The translations under genes were made by a program, and so were the position numbers. This document shows, piece after piece, positions 6,077 through 10,291 of a DNA stretch of 10,291 bases; the stretch's first letter is position 1, and every line of letters starts with the position of its first letter. The stretch lies in contig PLSH01000223.1 in NCBI GenBank assembly GCA_003165095.1, positions 1 to 10,291 of the forward strand. Direction: 5' to 3'. This DNA is from Acidobacteriaceae bacterium. GTDB lineage: Bacteria; Acidobacteriota; Terriglobia; Terriglobales; Acidobacteriaceae. The notes beneath the pieces were generated by a model. That model saw nothing but the letters and a program-made list of their open reading frames with translations, did no database searches and was not told the origin of the DNA.

Positions 6077-6219
6077 TGCAGCTGCGCTGATCGCTTTTTG
6101 TGCCAGGCGACCTTGAAGTGATCGCAGATTGGGCGATCTACCCTCCTCGACGCAAGGCGCGCGAGAGAGGGGGAACGAGGCAAGAACTTACTGGACTTAT
6201 TATACCTATGTGGGCATAA
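6076..6219 (+). pseudogene. Broken ParE/RelE-type toxin remnant, copy 2
   Basis: From ATG 6076 the frame reads Met-Gln-Leu-Arg-stop(TGA 6088-6090)-Ser-Leu-Phe-Val-Pro-Gly-Asp-Leu-Glu-Val-Ile-Ala-Asp-Trp-Ala. ParE toxins typically begin Leu-Arg-Trp-Ser then Asp-Leu-x-x-Ile-Ala-Asp-Tyr-Ile. The TGA therefore sits where a conserved Trp codon is expected, one base change from TGG, and copy 1 has TGG at this place. After about 6140 the frame stays open to TAA 6217-6219, but the residues no longer resemble a toxin. The length (about 47 codons) is half of a normal ParE. It lies between antitoxin remnant copy 2 and the higB promoter, and its end runs into the higBA control region. It is almost certainly non-functional. 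Confidence 0.55.
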
Positions 6220-6220
6220 T
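6192..6220 (+). promoter_or_regulatory. Candidate higBA promoter with overlapping palindromic operator
   Basis: TGGACT (6192-6197, 4/6 match to -35) and CATAAT (6215-6220, 5/6 match to -10) are 17 bases apart, predicting transcription from about 6227. A 22-base imperfect palindrome (6199-6220, arms ATTAT / ATAAT plus inner CC / GG) covers the spacer and -10; 8 of 11 symmetric positions pair. HigA-type antitoxins repress their own promoters through palindromes in this location. Binding by this HigA is inferred. Confidence 0.5.
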
Positions 6221-6226
6221 CAAAAG

Positions 6227-6589
6227 GTGAAGCGAGTGCCGAAGCCGTTGCGCTGGATTGGGTCGGCGAAGAAGGACTTGATGGCGATGCCGGATCAGGT
6301 GCAGCAGACCTTCGGTTTTGCTCTGTATCACGCACAGATCGGTTCGCTTCACCCGGCAGCCAAGCCGCTTAGGGGGTTCGGTTCGGCTGGAGTGATAGAG
6401 ATTGTCGAGGATTGGCGCGGCAATGCCTACCGCGCTGTGTATACGGTTCGATTCGCTGAGGCGGTTTACGTGTTGCACTGCTTCCAGAAAAAGTCCAGGC
6501 AGGGAATTCAGACGCCCCGGCCGGAGATGGACTTGATTCGTGAGCGATTGAAGGAAGCCGAGATGCTGGCGAAAGGAGCGGGGCGGTGA
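6227..6589 (+). CDS. higB: HigB-like toxin (phage Gp49-like, RelE superfamily)
   Basis: This 120-residue protein belongs to the Gp49-like/HigB branch of RelE toxins, which cleave mRNA on the ribosome. Diagnostic blocks are Leu-Arg-Trp-Ile-Gly-Ser-Ala-Lys-Lys-Asp-Leu (8-18), Gly-Val-Ile-Glu-Ile (55-59), Asn-Ala-Tyr-Arg-Ala-Val-Tyr (66-72), Val-Tyr-Val-Leu-His-Cys-Phe-Gln-Lys-Lys-Ser (80-90), Thr96-Pro97, and a C-terminal Ile-x-x-Arg-Leu helix. Length and all blocks fit an intact toxin. It precedes its antitoxin, the usual HigBA order, with a GTGA overlap at 6586-6589. GTG 6227 is used as the start, but it has no clear Shine-Dalgarno and lies at the predicted transcription start, so translation may be leaderless. 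GTG 6236 is the alternative. Confidence 0.88.
   Translation: MKRVPKPLRWIGSAKKDLMAMPDQVQQTFGFALYHAQIGSLHPAAKPLRGFGSAGVIEIVEDWRGNAYRAVYTVRFAEAVYVLHCFQKKSRQGIQTPRPEMDLIRERLKEAEMLAKGAGR
6573..6578 (+). promoter_or_regulatory. Shine-Dalgarno deciding the higA GTG start
   Basis: AAGGAG lies inside the higB 3' end, 7 bases upstream of GTG 6586. It favours this start over ATG 6607, which has a weaker AGAGG upstream. Confidence 0.6.
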
Positions 6590-6900
6590 GGAATGGGAAA
6601 GAGGGCATGAACGTCTATGCGGAACTGAGCTTTCCGGACGCCGGTGAGATGCTGGTGAAGGCGGAACTGGTGGTGAAGATTGCGGAGATCCTTCACGAGC
6701 GGGGTTGGAGCCAGGAGCAGGCGGCAAAGGTGTTGGGGTTGAGCCAGCCGAAGCTCTCGAAGATGCTGCGCGGACAATTTCGCGGCATCAGCGAGATGAA
6801 GATGATGGACTGCCTGATCCGGTTGGGACGCGCCGTCAAGATTGTGGTGGGGCCGGACAGGAAAGCCGCCGACGACCGCGTGAAGGTCGTGGCGGCGTAA
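6586..6900 (+). CDS. higA: HigA-like antitoxin, XRE-type helix-turn-helix
   Basis: This 104-residue protein has an XRE-family helix-turn-helix: Trp-Ser-Gln-Glu-Gln-Ala-Ala-Lys-Val-Leu-Gly-Leu-Ser-Gln-Pro-Lys-Leu-Ser-Lys-Met-Leu (about 41-61), followed by the Leu-Ile-Arg-Leu-Gly-Arg helix (77-82) and an Ile-Val-Val strand. The shape matches the HTH antitoxins that accompany Gp49/HigB toxins (the HTH_37 type). It should bind and neutralise the upstream HigB and repress the promoter near 6192-6220. The GTG start overlaps the higB stop as GTGA, so the two are translationally coupled; AAGGAG upstream would allow independent initiation and extra antitoxin. The module appears complete. A convergent membrane-protein gene follows 90 bases downstream. 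Confidence 0.88.
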   Translation: MRNGKEGMNVYAELSFPDAGEMLVKAELVVKIAEILHERGWSQEQAAKVLGLSQPKLSKMLRGQFRGISEMKMMDCLIRLGRAVKIVVGPDRKAADDRVKVVAA

Positions 6901-6912
6901 GATGAGCCGCCC

Positions 6913-6939
6913 TTCCCAGGTCTCGGACGTGGGGCATCC
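6913..6939. repeat. Palindromic intergenic repeat, copy B
   Basis: TTCCCAGGTCTC (6913-6924) and GGCATCC (6933-6939) match the ends of copy A, but the centre is shorter. The remaining sequence can still fold, pairing CCCA with TGGG and GTC with GAC around a TCG loop with one mismatch. It begins 13 bases after the higA stop. Confidence 0.4.
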
Positions 6940-6946
6940 TGCGAAG

Positions 6947-6973
6947 AAGCTTGCCGCTAATGCGGCTGCGCTT
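6947..6973. terminator. Hairpin between convergent genes, possible bidirectional terminator
   Basis: GCCGC (6953-6957) and GCGGC (6962-6966) form a perfect 5-bp stem with a TAAT loop. It can extend to AAGC (6947-6950) / GCTT (6970-6973) across a small internal bulge. It lies between convergent higA and the membrane-protein gene. The T-run on the plus side is short (three Ts), so termination efficiency is doubtful. Confidence 0.35.
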
Positions 6974-6990
6974 TACAAATCGGAACGACG

Positions 6991-7410
6991 TTACTCTTCA
7001 CGCGTCGACGATTCGGAAGGCTTTGGCCCTGACTCGGGAATTTCTGGCCCATACTTCACGTAGAGCTTGCGCCGCTCGATGAAGCACATGACGGCGCAAA
7101 CCAGAGCAAAGAGTATGTCGGCGAACGATACTCTGCTCCCCCGAACCGCAAACGTATCTGTCATCCAAAATGGCAACCTCGGAACAACGCCGGAGGCGAT
7201 CTGCAGAATGCACAGGAGGCTTACCAGATATGCCCCGTGCATCAGCAGAACCTGAAAAATTGACCTGGCATTCCGTTTGGAAAAGATAAGCGGACCGTCT
7301 TTGGACGCCTCGCCGGTGAAGACAAATGTGCTATATACGGCTGCGAGAAGGGCGTAAGCCAGCCACGAAAAATATCGCAACACTTCGGCCGGGTCGGCAT
7401 TGCGTGGCAT
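6991..7410 (-). CDS. Small membrane protein of unknown function, three helices
   Basis: This 139-residue protein is not recognised. It has three clear hydrophobic helices near residues 12-31, 52-74 and 96-112, loops rich in Arg/Lys, and a polar C-terminal tail with many Ser, Pro and Glu after about 120. It therefore looks like an inner-membrane protein with no catalytic motif I can point to. ATG 7410-7408 is taken as the start because the sequence before the first helix looks natural there; the frame is open to a TTG at 7461, which would add 17 residues. Neither start has a good Shine-Dalgarno. It lies downstream of the kinase gene on the same strand, separated by about 136 bases, so co-transcription is possible but not shown. 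It converges on higA. Confidence 0.6.
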   Translation of the reverse strand: MPRNADPAEVLRYFSWLAYALLAAVYSTFVFTGEASKDGPLIFSKRNARSIFQVLLMHGAYLVSLLCILQIASGVVPRLPFWMTDTFAVRGSRVSFADILFALVCAVMCFIERRKLYVKYGPEIPESGPKPSESSTREE

Positions 7411-7546
7411 TTTAGTTACTGAAATTGCGTGAATTAAACCAGACGTCAGCACAGTCGGCAATCCTCGCTCTGGTCGACTCCTTCGTCTTCGGCCTTTGTC
7501 TAGCGGAACTTAGTCGAAGGCGCAGGCAATCATCTTTGCGAGAATC

Positions 7547-10069
7547 TTACTCCCCTTCGGGCGGGACTTGCTCGAGGAGGCGCTTCCACGTCTTCTGGTT
7601 TTTGCGGAAGCCTTTTTTCAGATCTTCGAGGATGCGCTCGAAGTCGGCGTTGGTGCGGAGATTGTTCCACGCGGGATTTTTCTGGAACCAGGGATAATTT
7701 TCGTTGCCTAAATAAATGGCGCGGCGGAGCCAGTGGAGCGCCTCGCTGGAGTCGCCATCGACGGCGAAGTACGTGGCCAGGCGATAGGCCATCTCGTTGT
7801 CGGCCTCGGCAGCGGTGAGGGTGTCGTCTTTGAGCAGCGCCGCGGCGCGCGCCCGCTCGCCGGCCTGCACATAGCAGAGCGCGAGTGTGGGCACGGCGAT
7901 GCGCAGCGACTCGTCGTCGCGAATCACGTTTTCGAGAATCTCGACAGCTGCGTCGACATTGCCGAGCCTCATCTGCTGATAGCCGGCCGAGGTGCGCAGC
8001 AACGGATGGCGCGGCTCGAGCGCAAGACCTTTTTCAAGCTCGTCGCCGGCCAGTTCAATCTGGTTCTGATAGTGATAAACGCGGGCGCGGTGGTTATAGA
8101 GGATAGCGGCACCGGCGGGGTTGAGCTTGAGCGCGCGGCTGAATTGGGCCAGCGCTTCCTCATACATGCCGTCGCCGCGCAGCGCGAGGCCGGCCACCAT
8201 GTGCACGTTCCAGTCGTTGGCCGCGCCCGAAAGCAGGTTGGCGATGCCGTGGCGAGCCGACTCCTTTTCGCCGCGCGAGAGCAGCATGTAAATGCGGTAG
8301 AGATTGGCCTCGGTGGACGCGGGATCGAGCCTGAGCGCCTCGTCGAAGGCGCGACGCGCGCGCATCACGTGAATCTGGCCGCCGAAACCGTGGCGCACAT
8401 ATTGCAGCTCGGCGATGCCGAGGCCGCTCCATCCGGGCGCGAATTCCGGGTCGGCCGCGGTGACGCGCGAAAACAGGGCATGGGCGCGGTCAAGATCGGC
8501 GCGCGAGCCGGTGCGCACCATGAACGAACTGAGCAGCGCGCGACCCTGCAGATAGCGTTCGCTGATGGGGCCGGGCAACGTGCCCTCGCGCGGTGAAGTC
8601 CGCGGCGCGTCGAGTTTCGATCCCGTTTTCGCTGCTTCGATTCTGTCGGCGGCGCTCAGCCCGTGCAGCGTGGCGAAGACCTCGTTTGAAATCTCGGTCT
8701 GCACGGCGATCAGGTCGAGCGAAGCCACGCGGATGGCCCCGCCCGAGCGCACGCTCTGCGCGCCGACGTCGAGCAGTTGCCAATTCAGATCGAAACCATT
8801 CTCAGAGCGAAGAAAACTGCCTGCCAGCACAAACGAGACCAGCAGCTTTTGGCCAATGGCCAGCGGGTCAAGCTGGGCAATGGGCAGCGACATGAGCGTG
8901 CTCGATGGCCGGACGACCAACGCGGGGATACGGGCGAGACGCGCGGCAATGGCGTCGGCCAGCGCGAAGCCGTAGAGCGGAGCCACTTCCGTCGCGCCCA
9001 GGTTGGCGAAGGGCAGCACCACCAGCGAATTCTGCGCTGCCTTTTCACCCGACGACTCGCGAAACCGCTCCGCAAGCATGGAAAGAAATCCGGTGGTCCG
9101 CTTCTCCGCCTCGGCGCCAGTGGCGGGCAAAATGGCGGCCGCGTCGCCGGGAATGATTCCGGTCTCAATCTGCAGCGCTTTCATGATGGTCTTGAGCGCC
9201 TCGCGCACGTCGGCGGCGGAGGCATAGCGCGCACCGGGAGTTTTTTCAAGGCAGCTCGCAATCACGCTCTTCAGTTCCGGCGAAATTCCCGGCACAATCT
9301 CGTCCAGATTGGCCGGCTCTGAGAACTGGATGGCGCGAATGGCCTGAAAATCTTCAGCGTCGGGGCGCACAAAGGGATGGCGGCCGCTGACCAGTTCAAA
9401 GAGAATTACGCCCAGCGCCCACACATCGGACTGCACGCTGGAGTGGCCGGTGACAAACTGCTCGGGCGCCATGTAGCGGATGGTGCCGCCGCGCGCCGTG
9501 TAGGTGGCCGCGAGGGATGCATCCTTGGCCAGGCCCGGCTTTCCGGGATCGAATTGCGAATCCTCGAGCGCCAGCCGCCGCGCCAGGCCGAAGTCCAGAA
9601 TCTTTACCAGGCCGCCGTCGGTCAGCATCACGTTTTGCGGCTTCAGGTCGCGATGAAAGATGCCCAGCGCGTGGGCAGCCTGCAGGCCGTCGGCGATCTG
9701 AATGCCGACTGAGAGCACCAGTTGCAGGTTGGCGGGACCGCGCTCGATCAGCTTGTCAAGCGACTGGCCGGGCACGTACTGCATGGCGATAAAACCCTCG
9801 TCGCCGCTCTCGCCCACTTCGTAGATGCCGCAAACGTTGGGGTGCTCGATGGCCGAGGCCAAGCGCGCCTCGCGCAGCACCGTGGTGCGCAACTGCTCGA
9901 CTGAAAGCGGGCCGGCGCGCAGAATCTTCAGCACCACGGGACGCTGCAACTGCGTGTCGTTGGCCAGGTAGACCACGCCGCTGCCTCCAGCGCCCAGGCG
10001 CCGAACAATCTCGTAATGCTCCAGTGTTTTGCGCTTCATCTGCTGGTTCAAGTGTACCGGGCCGGCCAT
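7547..10069 (-). CDS. Ser/Thr protein kinase with FlgO/TolB-like domain and C-terminal TPRs
   Basis: This 840-residue protein has an N-terminal Hanks-type kinase (about 19-299). It shows the glycine loop Gly-Ala-Gly-Gly-Ser-Gly-Val-Val (26-33), Lys48, Glu67, the catalytic loop His-Arg-Asp141-Leu-Lys-Pro-Gln-Asn (139-146), Asp159-Phe-Gly, Ala-Pro-Glu (201-203) and Ser-Asp-Val-Trp-Ala-Leu-Gly (214-220). All catalytic residues are present. A linker leads to a domain starting Leu-Val-Val-Leu-Pro-Phe-Ala-Asn-Leu (349-357) and running to about 470, like the FlgO/TolB-type domains joined to TPR proteins and adenylate cyclases. TPR-type helices follow from about 505 to 820, clearest at 636-652 and 669-687. 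No transmembrane helix is visible, unlike PknB-type receptors. The ATG at 10069 has an in-frame TAG four codons upstream; Met11 (10039) is an alternative. Substrates and signal are unknown. Such kinases are abundant in Acidobacteriota. Confidence 0.92.
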   Translation of the reverse strand: MAGPVHLNQQMKRKTLEHYEIVRRLGAGGSGVVYLANDTQLQRPVVLKILRAGPLSVEQLRTTVLREARLASAIEHPNVCGIYEVGESGDEGFIAMQYVPGQSLDKLIERGPANLQLVLSVGIQIADGLQAAHALGIFHRDLKPQNVMLTDGGLVKILDFGLARRLALEDSQFDPGKPGLAKDASLAATYTARGGTIRYMAPEQFVTGHSSVQSDVWALGVILFELVSGRHPFVRPDAEDFQAIRAIQFSEPANLDEIVPGISPELKSVIASCLEKTPGARYASAADVREALKTIMKALQIETGIIPGDAAAILPATGAEAEKRTTGFLSMLAERFRESSGEKAAQNSLVVLPFANLGATEVAPLYGFALADAIAARLARIPALVVRPSSTLMSLPIAQLDPLAIGQKLLVSFVLAGSFLRSENGFDLNWQLLDVGAQSVRSGGAIRVASLDLIAVQTEISNEVFATLHGLSAADRIEAAKTGSKLDAPRTSPREGTLPGPISERYLQGRALLSSFMVRTGSRADLDRAHALFSRVTAADPEFAPGWSGLGIAELQYVRHGFGGQIHVMRARRAFDEALRLDPASTEANLYRIYMLLSRGEKESARHGIANLLSGAANDWNVHMVAGLALRGDGMYEEALAQFSRALKLNPAGAAILYNHRARVYHYQNQIELAGDELEKGLALEPRHPLLRTSAGYQQMRLGNVDAAVEILENVIRDDESLRIAVPTLALCYVQAGERARAAALLKDDTLTAAEADNEMAYRLATYFAVDGDSSEALHWLRRAIYLGNENYPWFQKNPAWNNLRTNADFERILEDLKKGFRKNQKTWKRLLEQVPPEGE

Positions 10070-10241
10070 CAGGATCGTCTAAAACGCAGGCGGCTCGAGG
10101 ACAGGATGGGGTTTGGCCAGCCTCAAAAGAGCTACGGCTCAATCACTGAAACACACCATGATTCCGGCAGGACCGGGGAAGGTAAAGGCGCAAGCCTATG
10201 ACCTTCAAGCAAATGCCCGTGTCGTTAGAACCTGGGTTGAT

Positions 10242-10291
10242 TGGTGGACCTGGCCGGGATCGAACCGGCGACCTCTTCCATGCCATGGAAG
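10242..10291 (-). tRNA. tRNA-Ala (anticodon GGC), 3' part, cut by the window edge
   Basis: The minus strand reads the anticodon stem CTTCC, loop ATGGCAT with anticodon GGC (10284-10282) and stem GGAAG. The variable loop follows, then the T stem-loop GCCGG-TTCGATC-CCGGC, the 3' acceptor strand CAGGTCC, discriminator A and an encoded CCA (10244-10242). The window ends at the first base of the anticodon stem, so the acceptor 5' strand and D arm are missing. The kinase gene lies about 170 bases downstream on the same strand; no strong terminator or promoter is visible between them. Confidence 0.93.

Noticed and set aside
7462..7546. CCTTCG / CGAAGG inverted arms between the kinase stop and the membrane protein
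   Set aside because: The 6-bp arms are about 29 bases apart with no T-run; not convincing as a terminator or operator.
7733..8596. 287-codon plus-strand open frame opposite the kinase
   Set aside because: Shadow of the TPR-coding strand; composition rich in Val, Gly and His with no motif.
10129..10140. GAGC-loop-GCTC hairpin followed on the minus strand by TTTT, downstream of tRNA-Ala
   Set aside because: The stem is only 4 bp and it lies about 100 bases after the tRNA; too weak to call a terminator.
10242..10291. tRNA-Ala 3' end as an integration (att) site
   Set aside because: No second copy of the tRNA 3' end and no integrase gene are visible in the window; flanking sequence would be needed.
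1..10291. CRISPR array, insertion sequence or prophage
   Set aside because: No regularly spaced repeats, transposase motifs or phage structural genes were seen on either strand.

Overview
The window is GC-rich chromosomal DNA from a bacterium, most likely a member of the Acidobacteriota. The best pointers are a cytosolic Ser/Thr kinase carrying an FlgO/TolB-like domain plus TPRs, a DUF5996 protein, frequent TTG/GTG starts and a palindromic intergenic repeat. This assignment is an inference from gene style. No marker gene in the window fixes the taxon.

Left part (1-1408): two divergent housekeeping-type genes. A partial minus-strand hemW-like radical SAM gene runs off the left edge, and a membrane-anchored metallophosphoesterase reads rightward. 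A short inverted repeat lies between them.

Middle part (1409-6900): an NAD-type malic enzyme (2270-3982) and a DUF5996 protein (4959-5888) are embedded in a dense run of toxin-antitoxin (TA) material. There are three intact-looking pairs: Phd/YefM-type antitoxin with a VapC/FitB-like PIN toxin (1457-2133), DUF433 with a DUF5615/PIN-like protein (4256-4870), and HigB/HigA (6227-6900). Two decayed, mutually homologous remnants of another pair, probably ParD/ParE-like, lie at 3979-4226 and 5975-6219. The two remnants share a 57-base segment at 50/57 identity, including 23 identical bases. They are in direct orientation and flank the DUF433/DUF5615/DUF5996 block. In one remnant the toxin frame has a TGA where the other keeps TGG, and in the other remnant the antitoxin stop is lost.

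Right part (6901-10291): two minus-strand genes, a small three-helix membrane protein of unknown function and an 840-residue kinase-FlgO/TolB-like-TPR protein. The 3' half of a minus-strand tRNA-Ala(GGC) gene follows at the right edge. A diverged palindromic repeat occurs at 5911-5944 and 6913-6939, bracketing the ParE-like remnant and higBA.

The housekeeping genes (hemW, maeA, tRNA-Ala) do not form one pathway. The coherent theme is accumulation and decay of TA modules between core genes. I see no phage, transposase, CRISPR or clearly new multi-gene system. The points most worth checking are the paired TA remnants, the compact higBA promoter/operator and the bracketing palindromic repeats.
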